Source: an uncultured Alphaproteobacteria bacterium (GTDB taxonomy: Bacteria > Pseudomonadota > Alphaproteobacteria > RF32 > CAG-239). Taken from it: a stretch of DNA of 35,838 nt. The position numbers and the translations under genes were made by a program. The DNA lies in NCBI GenBank assembly GCA_904501925.1, contig CAJGCO010000015.1:1-35838 (forward strand), given 5' to 3'. The notes below the pieces were generated by a model. It was given only the letters and a program-made list of their open reading frames with translations. It was not told the DNA's origin and made no database searches. Below are positions 6,061 through 14,566 of the stretch, one piece after another; position 1 is the first letter of the stretch, and each line of letters opens with the position of its first letter.

Positions 6061-8034
6061 TTATCGTGAATGTTCATTTAACATAGAACTAATTATAACA
6101 CTTTTTTGCCCCTCATCAGCATCACATAATCTTTTAACAGCTTCACGAGATGTCCGAATTGTGCTATCACCAATATCTTGAGCAAAATTAAATGGTTCAT
6201 TAACTGCTTTAACCAATAACTCATACGCATTATCACCAAATTTATCATACAAAGTATTAACAGTCTTACCAACATCCATCGAATTTTTAGCCCCATTAAT
6301 CCTGTTCATCCCTTCTACCACTTTAATCATACGCGCTTTTTCTTTAGCTTCATTTTGCATATCTTTTTTAAGCACTTTTCTTTGCTCCTGATTTATTTTT
6401 TTAGGTCTATGTGCTAAAAATCCATCTGGTTTACCTTGATTAGTTGGCTTTTCTATAACATCTGCCATTAAGTTTAAGATTTCTTTTTGTTGAACAGGCG
6501 AAACTCTTTTTTCTTCGCTCCACTCATGATATTGAGGCGTATTATCTTCTTTTACAGGTCTCACCGGCTCATTTTTATCTACCTCTACAAACCAACCTTT
6601 TACCATATCAACACAATCCTCGCCCAATTTCGCAACCTTTTTACAACCTGCAACAACAGGGGCTCCAATTCCAACCCCTATTACTTCCGCAGGATAACGT
6701 AACCCATATGGTAAATTAGCTACTTTATCATAATCTAATCCATCAACAAAGAAATTTCCATATTGTTTCACACCACGTCCCCACATTCCCATATCTTCTA
6801 ATTTTTGTTGACTTTCTTTAGCTTGTTTAGGTAACTCTTTTAATGGTAATTCATCATTTGGATTAAATGCTTTTCTAAGGTTTACCTCCCCCTCATATTT
6901 CAAATCTTCCTGATTAAATTTTACTTTTCCCGTATATAATTTATCAACGGCATCATTATATGCCTTATCATTATCTTCTGGTAGTTTTTCACCTCTTAAT
7001 TCATAATCTTTTGCAATACTATCAATAACACCTTCTATTAATTTTTTATCTTCTTTAGCTATATTATCAAGAGCTTCTTTATAAAATTCCTGTGCTGAAT
7101 CATCAAGTTTTCCTTCTGTTAAATAAGAATATGCTCCCATATCCAAATGAAATTCACCCTTTGTCATTTCACTATTTGCTGTAAACAACTCTTTAGAATT
7201 TATTCCAACGTTTGGATCTTTCATAACCAAAGCATGTTGTAATAATTTTTGATATTGTAATAAACTCATCTTTCCATCATATTTAGGAAATCCTTGTTGT
7301 TCTAAAAACTTATCACCCAAAATTATTGTCTTAGCTTGAATAGGAATTTCTGCATCTTTATCCATATATTGAGTAAAATCTACCCCACCAATTGTATATG
7401 CAATCTTCTTAGCTCTTTCATAATTTTCGTCATAAAACTCAGCATGCTTTCCATCTTTTTCACCATAGATTTTTGCATTTACACAATGATCATCAAGATA
7501 CTGCGTAGAAGCATACCTTCTCTCCCACATATCACGTGTTCCATTGGCAATCAAAGACATCTCTTTATCAAAATCTTCTTTAGAATTACTAAAAGGATTA
7601 ATTTCTCCGCTTTTAACTGCTTTAGTATAAAAACCAAAAAGAGAATTACAACGGTAATCTTCCAAAACTGCAATATCTCCTGTTTTTATGTACTCATTTC
7701 GCCAATAAATTAGTTCTGCCATATTTGCTGATATTTCATTATGCATGCAAGCTTTATAAGCCTGCTCCACAGACATTGCATATGCGTGTATACCTTGGTT
7801 TGCATTATCACGGTGTTTTTGTTCATGAACCAAAGTTCCCACTGAACCACTCCAGCGAGTTTTACTTTCATCATCTAAAAAGTGTTCAATAGTTATTGTA
7901 TTGCGCCTTGGTGTATAATAGGCTCCAGATGAACTACTATTACTTAATGTATCAACCTGAAAATCTATACTACGCATCTTATTTAATGCGACTTCTCTGT
8001 CTTCTAACATATTTTTCTTAAGATCATCACTCAT
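6061..8034 (-). CDS. Large putative zinc metallopeptidase-like protein (HExxH)
   Basis: The 657-residue product has no signal peptide and is not a family I can name. Near the N-terminus it carries VGTLVHEQKHRDNA with HEQKH at 70-74, which fits the HExxH zinc-binding and catalytic motif. Glu100 and Glu107 (HNEISANMAELIYWR) lie at the distance expected for a gluzincin third ligand, about 26-33 residues on. The remaining 500 residues are helical and charged, with many Lys/Asp/Asn, and contain one hydrophobic patch (about 440-475, GLRYPAEVIGVGIGAPVV). The C-terminus is helical. GGTGGG precedes the ATG as a Shine-Dalgarno. Plus-strand frames inside it are shadows. The peptidase call rests on the motif alone; the long helical part could be a substrate, host-interaction or scaffold region. 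Confidence 0.6.
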   Translation of the reverse strand: MSDDLKKNMLEDREVALNKMRSIDFQVDTLSNSSSSGAYYTPRRNTITIEHFLDDESKTRWSGSVGTLVHEQKHRDNANQGIHAYAMSVEQAYKACMHNEISANMAELIYWRNEYIKTGDIAVLEDYRCNSLFGFYTKAVKSGEINPFSNSKEDFDKEMSLIANGTRDMWERRYASTQYLDDHCVNAKIYGEKDGKHAEFYDENYERAKKIAYTIGGVDFTQYMDKDAEIPIQAKTIILGDKFLEQQGFPKYDGKMSLLQYQKLLQHALVMKDPNVGINSKELFTANSEMTKGEFHLDMGAYSYLTEGKLDDSAQEFYKEALDNIAKEDKKLIEGVIDSIAKDYELRGEKLPEDNDKAYNDAVDKLYTGKVKFNQEDLKYEGEVNLRKAFNPNDELPLKELPKQAKESQQKLEDMGMWGRGVKQYGNFFVDGLDYDKVANLPYGLRYPAEVIGVGIGAPVVAGCKKVAKLGEDCVDMVKGWFVEVDKNEPVRPVKEDNTPQYHEWSEEKRVSPVQQKEILNLMADVIEKPTNQGKPDGFLAHRPKKINQEQRKVLKKDMQNEAKEKARMIKVVEGMNRINGAKNSMDVGKTVNTLYDKFGDNAYELLVKAVNEPFNFAQDIGDSTIRTSREAVKRLCDADEGQKSVIISSMLNEHSR

Positions 8035-8141
8035 AACCCACCATCCAAAAAAATATTACATATACACATTATATACCACACATAATACCACAATTTCCCG
8101 TCCATGTCAACTCTTCTTAAATTAAAATCGCCTTTTCAAAC

Positions 8142-8171
8142 AAAAAAAGGAAGCCTTTGACTGCCTCCTTT
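8142..8171 (-). terminator. Terminator of the 268-aa gene
   Basis: AAAGGAAGC (8146-8154) and GCCTCCTTT (8163-8171) pair with one G-T. The minus strand ends in a run of seven T, ten bases past the stop of the gene at 8181. Confidence 0.88.
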
Positions 8172-8180
8172 CTTTTAGTT

Positions 8181-8987
8181 TCACAAAATTTGCTCAATAA
8201 AAACATCCGAACATTTAACGTTCATCTCGCTAAAGCGAACAACTGAAAGTTCTTGCTCGTTTTCCACCTTAAAAGCAATTAAAGGATAAACAACACTACA
8301 ACAACAATGTCCAACCAAAAACTCTTCGCCTTTTTTAGGATTTCTAAGTTCACCAAAATCATGCCCATCAACTTTCAACTCATCACAAAAACGATGCAAT
8401 GCGCAAGGATAAATCACAAACTGCTCTCCGGTATTTTTAGTTAAAAGCCACACAGGTTCATCATCACTTGTTACCTTTAACTCAACACTTTCCACTCCAT
8501 TGACAATATCTCTGAAGGGAAAGCCGTTTATCACTTCTTTTGCTCTCAAGAAAAGCACCGGACACGCTGGCTGATGTTCACAATAATCACGATTATACCA
8601 ATAATCAGGAAGACAAATTGGTTTCACCTTGCTAATAGTTGTAAAATCACTTTCTACAATTTGCTTCTCAACTATCCAATGATAAAAATAAGATGCCCAA
8701 GCAGCAGTTTCTGTCAATTTTACACTACCCTCCGTTCCCCTATGAGTATACGAGCGTCTAACAGTTAAGAAACAAAATTCATGATCAAATATAAAATATT
8801 TAATCTCTTCATAACCAACTATCGAAACTGGTACAATCCATCTTGGCGCATAATCTGGAAACGAATATTCCAAACGAACATCTTTTTCATCACATAGCGT
8901 GTATTGCAAATCTTTTTTTTGCGAACAAATGCAATCAATCAACGCTAAAATATCTTTAGCCGTTGTTTTTACTCTAATTGTTCTCAT
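8181..8987 (-). CDS. Hypothetical cysteine-containing protein, 268 aa
   Basis: I do not recognise this protein. Its 268 residues include 13 Cys, among them DCIC near residue 18-21 and HCCC near 232-235, but no clean CxxC pair typical of a zinc ribbon. There is no signal peptide or transmembrane segment; it looks like a soluble alpha/beta protein with many aromatic residues. The gene is monocistronic, with a strong promoter at 9037-9065 and a terminator at 8142-8171. No Shine-Dalgarno is visible before ATG (minus strand ATTACGGTATATG). Codon use is less A/T-biased than in the neighbours at 6061 and 9203, like the gene at 286. The coding call is firm; the function is unknown. Confidence 0.75.
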   Translation of the reverse strand: MRTIRVKTTAKDILALIDCICSQKKDLQYTLCDEKDVRLEYSFPDYAPRWIVPVSIVGYEEIKYFIFDHEFCFLTVRRSYTHRGTEGSVKLTETAAWASYFYHWIVEKQIVESDFTTISKVKPICLPDYWYNRDYCEHQPACPVLFLRAKEVINGFPFRDIVNGVESVELKVTSDDEPVWLLTKNTGEQFVIYPCALHRFCDELKVDGHDFGELRNPKKGEEFLVGHCCCSVVYPLIAFKVENEQELSVVRFSEMNVKCSDVFIEQIL

Positions 8988-9036
8988 ATACCGTAATATT
9001 TTAATAATTTTTATAAATATATTTTAATTAAACCAG

Positions 9037-9065
9037 ATACTAAATTACTTTTATTTTAAAGTCAA
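9037..9065 (-). promoter_or_regulatory. Promoter of the 268-aa gene
   Basis: On the minus strand TTGACT (9065-9060), 17-base spacer, TAGTAT (9042-9037), leaving an AT-rich leader of about 45 bases. Confidence 0.65.
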
Positions 9066-9202
9066 CAATCCCATCCCAAAGCCTTTTCTCTTTTTACTCC
9101 TCTTAGAAATATTATCCTAAATTTTGATACAAAAATATTTAGATTATTAAACTAATTATTTACCAAACTATTATATACAAACACTATATCGTTTATAATA
9201 GG

Positions 9203-10624
9203 ATGTTAGCGTTGCTTAATTTTCAAAAATTAAAAAGTATATTATTTAAAGATAGTGCTATTCCATATATAATAGCATTTATATGTATTGGCTTATTTGC
9301 TTTTAATTTTTGGTTATTTTATCCTGGTTATATAATGGCTGACTGGATTGTTTTGATGGCAACATGGGGAATGGATAATCATTATCCAGTAATGTATGTT
9401 ATTTTACTAAAATGGCTTTCTGATATATTTGGCAGACACATATACATGCCATTATTTTTTAATTTAATCCCCTTTTATTTAGGTTTATTTATTCTCTGCC
9501 TAGGAGCATGGAAAAGATTTCATTCAAAATGGTGTTTTCTATTTTTATTACTAATATTTATAGGAAATATCTTTTTTAATAACATATTATTGCATAGTAC
9601 AATTTCCTCATCAATGTTTGTATTCGTATTATGGAGTTTAGTTTTATATCAAATTTTAGTCGGTATAACCCGTACAAATATGATTTGCGTAGTTATTGCT
9701 TTTATTTTCACTATTTTGAGCAGACATAATGCATTGATTCAAGTTTACCCAATATTCTTTATATATTCATACCTACTCACAAAACAAATGAAGCAATCAT
9801 ATATTTGGGCAAAATATATTGGATTATTAATATTTTTTGCATTTTTTACTATTTCTACTGCGTTAGGACTTTCATCATTATTAAAAAAAGGAACTTCTTA
9901 TCCTGCAAATCATATATTCTTACACCAAATCGCCGGCGCTTGTATTCCTAATAATGATGAGAGCTGTTTTAGAAAAGAATGGTATGACTATGGTAAAAAT
10001 TATAACGATGTTATTAAAGCATATGAAAATAATGAGTTAAATGCCGACACAATGAGTGCCCCTTGGCTAATACATCGTCCATTTAAAACAGGTAAACTAG
10101 ATGGGCTAAAAACAGCTTGGCTAAAAGCAATTATTAAATATCCACGTGCCTATTTCGTACATATACTACGCTTTATTAAAGAAATGTGGACAATAAATAC
10201 CACAACTTCCGTAACCCCATATCAACGACACTATAGTAAATATATGAATGATATTACCTGGTTAAAAAGCCTATTCCTAGAAAAAGAGTTGTTTAATAAA
10301 CCATCTTCATACAAAATAACAATATACAAATTCCTACGTTTAATATCCCCATGTTTTAATACAATATATTTTGTAGTATTAAATTTTGTATTGTTTATCA
10401 TTATTGGAATTTTATTATATAAAAGAAGAGATATTTTATTGTTATACGCATTATCATCATTAATTTCAAGCATTGGTGGTTCTTTTATCTTTTGTATATT
10501 TTCCCCCGTTCCAGCCGATAATTATATACACCCTATTTTGACATCAACCATTATGGCTATTGTCGGACTTATTGTATATTTCTGCTCAAAAAACACAAAC
10601 ACACCAGCCACTCCCGTAGATTAA
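9203..10624 (+). CDS. Multi-pass membrane protein, GT-C glycosyltransferase-like
   Basis: The 473-residue product has about ten hydrophobic segments and a soluble loop at roughly 240-350. Near the first membrane span it has FYPGYIMADWIVLMATWGMD followed by NHYPVMYVILL. An Asp after YPG and a later H-x-P recall the first luminal loop of GT-C glycosyltransferase-like families, in which an acidic residue is catalytic. RHNAL at about 174-178 also recalls such proteins. If so, it would transfer a sugar from a lipid carrier at the outer face of the inner membrane. The start is uncertain: TATAAT at 9194-9199 lies just before the ATG and no Shine-Dalgarno is seen, so translation may be leaderless or begin later. 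It is followed directly by the promoter at 10688. The family is a suggestion from motif shape. Confidence 0.6.
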   Translation: MLALLNFQKLKSILFKDSAIPYIIAFICIGLFAFNFWLFYPGYIMADWIVLMATWGMDNHYPVMYVILLKWLSDIFGRHIYMPLFFNLIPFYLGLFILCLGAWKRFHSKWCFLFLLLIFIGNIFFNNILLHSTISSSMFVFVLWSLVLYQILVGITRTNMICVVIAFIFTILSRHNALIQVYPIFFIYSYLLTKQMKQSYIWAKYIGLLIFFAFFTISTALGLSSLLKKGTSYPANHIFLHQIAGACIPNNDESCFRKEWYDYGKNYNDVIKAYENNELNADTMSAPWLIHRPFKTGKLDGLKTAWLKAIIKYPRAYFVHILRFIKEMWTINTTTSVTPYQRHYSKYMNDITWLKSLFLEKELFNKPSSYKITIYKFLRLISPCFNTIYFVVLNFVLFIIIGILLYKRRDILLLYALSSLISSIGGSFIFCIFSPVPADNYIHPILTSTIMAIVGLIVYFCSKNTNTPATPVD

Positions 10625-10687
10625 AAAATCAAACAAATACTCCCATATTTTCAAACCCCACTCAGCATCTTTTCACCTATAAAAGCA

Positions 10688-10716
10688 TTGACACCACCCT
10701 ATAAATATGATATGCT
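10688..10716 (+). promoter_or_regulatory. Strong sigma-70 promoter of the 612-aa gene
   Basis: A perfect TTGACA (10688-10693), 17-base spacer and TATGCT (10711-10716). Transcription would start near 10723, downstream of the in-frame codon at 10707, which fixes the protein start at 10746. Confidence 0.8.
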
Positions 10717-10745
10717 ACCCCAATAGTTATGAGAAGGAGATCATA

Positions 10746-12584
10746 ATGAACCAAACAATAACTCAAAACATAAATAACGAAGAATTGCAAATTTACCACT
10801 CTGCTCTATGCCTAATTGAAGCAGAAGTATTTAGTCACCCCAAAGATAATGATTTCCTAAGAAAATTAAATACAATATCTAAAAAAATAAATACAAATTT
10901 TCCTGAATTAGATGATAAAAATAAAGAAGATTTATTAAACCTAATCAACGAACAAACAACAATAATGGTTTTAGATAAAAAAAATAAAAAACCTCAATCA
11001 AATTTAACATATAAAACTACTTTCTTACAAAAAATAAGAGATAAACGTAAACAATACGATGAAGCCTACATAAGAAGCATACTTTCAACAGACCTAAAAG
11101 AAGACACTAATGCTCTAAATCAAGTAAAAAACTTCATCAATTCCATAAAAACCCAAGACCCTTATTATTACGATAACATTGTAAGGTCAATCCTAAAAAA
11201 CTTCAGAAAAATAGCCAAATCTCAAACTGAAATACATGCCAACCGATATGAAGCAACCCCTGAATTATTAGAATACGTAGAAAATGCAAGACAATGTATA
11301 AATCTAATTCTTGATGATTACAAAATAGAACATATCAAACAAAAAGAAAAACCATACGCCCTAAGATATATAGACCGAGCTTTATTTAATGGTTGCTTAA
11401 ATAAAATAAATACCCCAACCCCTCCATCAACGTTTGAAACAATGTCTGCAAACGCCCAAGATAGTATTGCAATCTTAAAAGAACACCAACAAGAAGGACA
11501 CTGTTATCATAACTCAGACAATGCTGAAATTCTCATAACCTGCCTAGAATATCATATGCTAGAAAACAACTTAGAAAACAAACCCTTTCCAGTACTAGTA
11601 AATAGCTTTATTAACGCAAGAAATCCTAACCAAAACTCATTATACTTTTACAAACATAATCATCATACAAATGAATATACATCCAATATGAGTATTGTCG
11701 GATATTATTGTCGTGCTATTGAAAAAATTCGAAACTACCCCAAACCACGTCATCTCAGACATGGAATAAAACACCAAAAAGAACAAAAAATTTATGAACA
11801 AGACAACCTTATTGAAAACATCTGCCTCAATGCAAAACAAGTTTTAATAAACCTCTGCGAAGAAAATAACATTAGTCCCGATATCATACATATTGCCTTT
11901 GGTCTTTATACATCCGACTCTAAAGGAAACTTTGATCAATCAGGATACAAATATATATATAATTGGCTAACCCAAAGCAATATGAAAAATAGCCAAGGCT
12001 ATGAAACAAATTCCAAAGGTGAACATTATGGCCCTATATTTGTTACTTCAAGACACCATGATAGAGAGCAAATAAATTTTAGCACTAGTGCCAATACAGC
12101 TGAAAATAATATAATATTAACCTTACCAATAAACACCAAAGCAAGCGTAAAGTTAATACTAAATAATATAATAAATAGAATAGAATCAAAGCTTAAAATA
12201 AAAGAAAAAAGCGAAGCATTGCTTAATGGCCTAGCTATAGAACGTCAAAACATCAACAAATTAGATACAAACGAAAAAAGAGTTGATGTACATAGAGATA
12301 TCTTACATGGAGTAAATATAGAATTATCTGTAAATGGCGATGAAGATATAAATTATTACTATTTAACACCTAAAAAACCAAGCGAAAAAACCACCGCTAA
12401 ATCATCCAAACGTAAAACAAAAAATCAACCCCAAGACGAACATATCATTGCAATAGTAGATGCCCGCACCCCAATTTACGATATCTCAGGAAACCAACCT
12501 TCCTCAGTTACTGATAGAACCAGAGCAGGCATCCAATACGTCAACGCTTTAATAAATATGAAAAATAAAAAAATTAAGGATTAA
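10746..12584 (+). CDS. Hypothetical protein, 612 aa, first gene of a two-gene operon
   Basis: No family is recognised. The start is ATG 10746, with AAGGAG six bases before it; an in-frame upstream Met at 10707 lies inside the promoter and is excluded. The product has no signal peptide or membrane span. The first 330 residues are helical and Asn/Lys-rich, and about residues 360-480 look alpha/beta, with a His-rich stretch (TSRHHDREQ) near 440. A basic linker (KKPSEKTTAKSSKRKTK) precedes a short C-terminal block with IIAIVDARTPIYDISG. It lies 3 bases before a SUKH/YrhA-like gene on the same strand. Because SUKH proteins often neutralise toxins, this could be a toxic or effector partner, but no known toxin motif is visible. 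Function unknown. Confidence 0.7.
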   Translation: MNQTITQNINNEELQIYHSALCLIEAEVFSHPKDNDFLRKLNTISKKINTNFPELDDKNKEDLLNLINEQTTIMVLDKKNKKPQSNLTYKTTFLQKIRDKRKQYDEAYIRSILSTDLKEDTNALNQVKNFINSIKTQDPYYYDNIVRSILKNFRKIAKSQTEIHANRYEATPELLEYVENARQCINLILDDYKIEHIKQKEKPYALRYIDRALFNGCLNKINTPTPPSTFETMSANAQDSIAILKEHQQEGHCYHNSDNAEILITCLEYHMLENNLENKPFPVLVNSFINARNPNQNSLYFYKHNHHTNEYTSNMSIVGYYCRAIEKIRNYPKPRHLRHGIKHQKEQKIYEQDNLIENICLNAKQVLINLCEENNISPDIIHIAFGLYTSDSKGNFDQSGYKYIYNWLTQSNMKNSQGYETNSKGEHYGPIFVTSRHHDREQINFSTSANTAENNIILTLPINTKASVKLILNNIINRIESKLKIKEKSEALLNGLAIERQNINKLDTNEKRVDVHRDILHGVNIELSVNGDEDINYYYLTPKKPSEKTTAKSSKRKTKNQPQDEHIIAIVDARTPIYDISGNQPSSVTDRTRAGIQYVNALINMKNKKIKD

Positions 12585-12587
12585 GCT

Positions 12588-13010
12588 ATGAAAAACATTA
12601 TAAATTTTATCAAAAACGATGCCAATACATTAATTGGAAACAAAACAGATACCAATGAACTATTGCTACGCTTAACCCTATTAAATGCAAGCCAAATAGC
12701 TTACCCTAATTTAGAATACATCCAATTTATAAAAGAAATAAATGGCTTAAAAAACTATGATACAACCATCTATGGTTGCTTTGAAGAAACAGATAAAATA
12801 TTTATAGATATTTTAGACAAAAACATTTTACTTGACAGAACTGATAAATCGTGTATACTTGTGCTAGGTGAAAATATAATGGACTATCTCGTTTATAACA
12901 AACAATACCAAAAATACGAAACCAGAGATAGAGATACAGATGAAATAACTTTTACATTTGATACACTAAAAGATGCTTTATCATATTTTTTAGATATAAA
13001 TGAAGAATAA
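12588..13010 (+). CDS. SUKH (SMI1/KNR4)-like protein, YrhA type
   Basis: The 140-residue product has the layout I associate with SMI1/KNR4 proteins of the YrhA kind. An N-terminal helix is followed by YPNLEYIQFIKEINGLKNYD (residues 43-62), matching the pattern P-x(2-4)-Y-x-x-F-x-x-x-NG. Next comes a Gly (IYGCFEE), then LVLGENIMDYLVYNKQYQKY as the central strand pair, and a C-terminal helix DTLKDALSYFLD. In bacteria this superfamily is often an immunity protein for polymorphic toxins. AAGGA lies eight bases before the ATG, inside the end of the 612-aa gene, and the 3-base gap indicates translational coupling. It could instead have a non-immunity role, as in eukaryotic SMI1. Assignment is from motif memory. 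Confidence 0.55.
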   Translation: MKNIINFIKNDANTLIGNKTDTNELLLRLTLLNASQIAYPNLEYIQFIKEINGLKNYDTTIYGCFEETDKIFIDILDKNILLDRTDKSCILVLGENIMDYLVYNKQYQKYETRDRDTDEITFTFDTLKDALSYFLDINEE

Positions 13011-13076
13011 CAAAACCTAAAAAATTTGATACCAACCCTAAAAAACTATTATTATAAACACTTAAATTTAAAAATT

Positions 13077-13655
13077 ATGGAAAAGAATTTCTCAACAATC
13101 TACTTAAACCAAGTGAAAGTAGATTTGTCATGTTCAGGTGTATCTAGCCAAAAAGCCGACGTCTGCATTGTACCACAATACAAAACAGGCACTTCATTAA
13201 CCGGAACGAGTGCAGAATTAATCCACTCCGATTCAAAAAATGGAATTGTCGCTTTTGACAACTACATCTATGGCAAGAAATTGGAAGCCCAAGACGCATT
13301 TTCTTCTAGTTGCAATGGAAACTATCAATACCTGATACACATTCCAGTGCTAGCTAAAGCTTCTGAACAAAGCAACTCGCAATCCTTCAAAGACATTAGT
13401 GAAGGCGTTGCCGCTGCAATCAAAGAAGCTCACAAATTAAATGCAAAAAAAATCCTCATTCCTTCTATTGGTGACGAAAGGTGTGTACGCCTTAGCCATA
13501 TTGAAGTGGCAAAAGCCGTTTATCGTGCAATTCAAAAAACAGCCCACATCGATGATCAAATAATCATCGCAGTCAAAAACCAGGAAACAATGAGGTATTA
13601 CAAAAAAGCATTGGCCTTAAAATCAATGCAAAGACAAGAAAAAAGCCTACCATAA
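13077..13655 (+). CDS. Macro-domain-like protein
   Basis: The frame opens at a TTG (13026), but ATG 13077 gives a compact 193-residue protein, and neither has a Shine-Dalgarno sequence. The N-terminal half has VKVDLSCSGVSSQKADVCIV, a strand-strand pattern like the start of macro domains. The C-terminal half has EGVAAAIKEAHKLNAKKILI, PSIGDERCVRLSHIEVAKAV and QIIIAVKNQETMRYYKKAL. These match the macro layout: helix, buried strand ending P-x-I-G, helix, then the last strand and helix. Macro domains bind or remove ADP-ribose; the usual Asn-x-x-N segment is not evident (SLTGTSAELIH instead), so catalysis is doubtful. It lies downstream of the SUKH-like gene with a 66-base gap. Its codon use is less AT-biased than those two genes, so it may be a separate unit. 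Confidence 0.45.
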   Translation: MEKNFSTIYLNQVKVDLSCSGVSSQKADVCIVPQYKTGTSLTGTSAELIHSDSKNGIVAFDNYIYGKKLEAQDAFSSSCNGNYQYLIHIPVLAKASEQSNSQSFKDISEGVAAAIKEAHKLNAKKILIPSIGDERCVRLSHIEVAKAVYRAIQKTAHIDDQIIIAVKNQETMRYYKKALALKSMQRQEKSLP

Positions 13656-13668
13656 TGGTAGGCTTCTT
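13641..13668. terminator. Bidirectional terminator between convergent genes
   Basis: AAGCCTACC (13643-13651) and GGTAGGCTT (13657-13665) pair, with A13652-T13656 closing a 3-base loop. The loop is the TAA stop codon of the macro-like gene. T runs exist on both strands, stronger on the minus strand (TTTTTTC). Confidence 0.88.
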
Positions 13669-13878
13669 TCATGATATACCAGACGTTTCACAAAAATAAG
13701 CAAAAACACTGACCACCAACAACGAGCCTACTATCGCAAGTATTCCCATAGCAAATCCGAACTGTATCGACTTATTCTTGTCTGTAAAAACACAATACAC
13801 CATTCCAAACGACAATACAAAAGCTATTACCAGCAAAACAATAAAGCTTAATAATAGATTTACAATGTTAATTACCAT
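13669..13878 (-). CDS. Small two-span membrane protein, 69 aa
   Basis: The 69-residue product is almost entirely hydrophobic. It has two predicted transmembrane helices (about 3-30 and 42-63) separated by a short polar turn (FTDKNKSIQ). A tiny two-helix hairpin membrane protein, it is not recognised. It lies 11 bases after the 143-aa gene on the same strand, so it is probably cotranscribed, and ends at the terminator 13641-13668. No Shine-Dalgarno is visible (minus strand AAAATTTTGTATTATG). At this size the coding call depends on the clear two-helix pattern and tight spacing. Confidence 0.6.
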   Translation of the reverse strand: MVINIVNLLLSFIVLLVIAFVLSFGMVYCVFTDKNKSIQFGFAMGILAIVGSLLVVSVFAYFCETSGIS

Positions 13879-13889
13879 AATACAAAATT

Positions 13890-14321
13890 TTAACTTTTAG
13901 AACCAATATGTTTCCTTACAATATCCTCAACATATCCCCACCACTCTTCATCAACCTCAAAGAAATATCCCGTTTCCGATGTAAAACCACGGTTATCAGC
14001 ACATTGATTCAACTTCTCAACAAGTTCATCAGGAATAGGATGTCCATAAGGCGATTCACTTAACAACAGAAGCATTGTCCACAAATATTTAGCACACAAA
14101 ATATTCTGCTCTGTTGCTTCCCTATAAATAACATCGCTCAAATATTCTGATAACGTATCAAACATTGTAGACAGTGAAGAGCAGTTAATTTTAAGCAAAT
14201 CAAGCGTGAAAATACCTCCACGAAAATCTACTTCATAACTTTCACATAAAAACTTTGCATCACAACCTTCGTCATCAAAAGACCAAGGCACCATAACAAA
14301 AATTCGTTTATCCATAATCAT
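13890..14321 (-). CDS. Hypothetical protein, 143 aa
   Basis: This is a small acidic soluble protein of unknown family with a start of either Met1 or Met3 (MIMDKRIF). It contains the stretch VMVPWSFDDEGCDAKFLCES and a Trp-rich C-terminus (DEEWWGYVEDIVRKHIG). It probably shares a transcript with the small membrane protein 11 bases downstream. There is no Shine-Dalgarno sequence (minus strand AAATAAAATTTATGATTATG). A possible promoter lies at 14385-14414, divergent from the gene at 14567. The pairing of a soluble acidic protein with a two-helix membrane protein is suggestive, but no function can be assigned. Confidence 0.65.
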   Translation of the reverse strand: MIMDKRIFVMVPWSFDDEGCDAKFLCESYEVDFRGGIFTLDLLKINCSSLSTMFDTLSEYLSDVIYREATEQNILCAKYLWTMLLLLSESPYGHPIPDELVEKLNQCADNRGFTSETGYFFEVDEEWWGYVEDIVRKHIGSKS

Positions 14322-14384
14322 AAATTTTATTTAAAACATTTTTTTAACATACTTATTTACATAAAAATCATTTATTCACCAACA

Positions 14385-14414
14385 TCCTTACCAAACAAAT
14401 AAAGATTTGTCAAC
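14385..14414 (-). promoter_or_regulatory. Candidate promoter of the 143-aa gene
   Basis: On the minus strand TTGACA (14414-14409) and TAAGGA (14390-14385) are 18 bases apart. The -10 match is weak. Confidence 0.35.
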
Positions 14415-14423
14415 TTCTAAAAC

Positions 14424-14446
14424 GACAAAATATCTCACTTTTTGTC
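14424..14446. promoter_or_regulatory. Inverted repeat between divergent promoters
   Basis: GACAAAA (14424-14430) and TTTTGTC (14440-14446) form a perfect 7-bp inverted repeat with a 9-base spacer. It lies just upstream of both -35 boxes, where an activator or shared operator could sit. Confidence 0.35.
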
Positions 14447-14455
14447 ATTTTTCTC

Positions 14456-14484
14456 TTGCAACCATATAAAAAGTATGATACTAT
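14456..14484 (+). promoter_or_regulatory. Promoter of the 589-aa membrane protein gene
   Basis: TTGCAA (14456-14461), 17-base spacer, TACTAT (14479-14484). Transcription starts near 14491, giving a leader of about 75 bases. Confidence 0.7.
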
Positions 14485-14512
14485 ACCTGTCGAAAAAATA
14501 TATTATTATATA

Positions 14513-14546
14513 AATCCCCTTATCTGGCAAATAAGAATAAGGGATT
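14513..14546 (+). promoter_or_regulatory. Leader hairpin before the SD-less start
   Basis: AATCCCCTTAT (14513-14523) and ATAAGGGATT (14537-14546) pair with one bulged C. A second ATAAG at 14531-14535 offers an alternative partner for the same arm. The ATG follows 20 bases later without a Shine-Dalgarno sequence. Confidence 0.4.
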
Positions 14547-14566
14547 AATGCCATAATTTAATCACT

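Noticed and set aside
7336..7713. Plus-strand 125-aa frame inside the HExxH gene
   Set aside because: It is antisense to the 657-residue gene, rich in Ile/Phe/Ser as expected from complementing AT-rich codons, with no Shine-Dalgarno.
13669..14321. Toxin-antitoxin pair (two-helix membrane protein plus small acidic protein)
   Set aside because: Gene order and size are compatible, but neither protein resembles a known toxin or antitoxin, and the shared-transcript evidence is only spacing.
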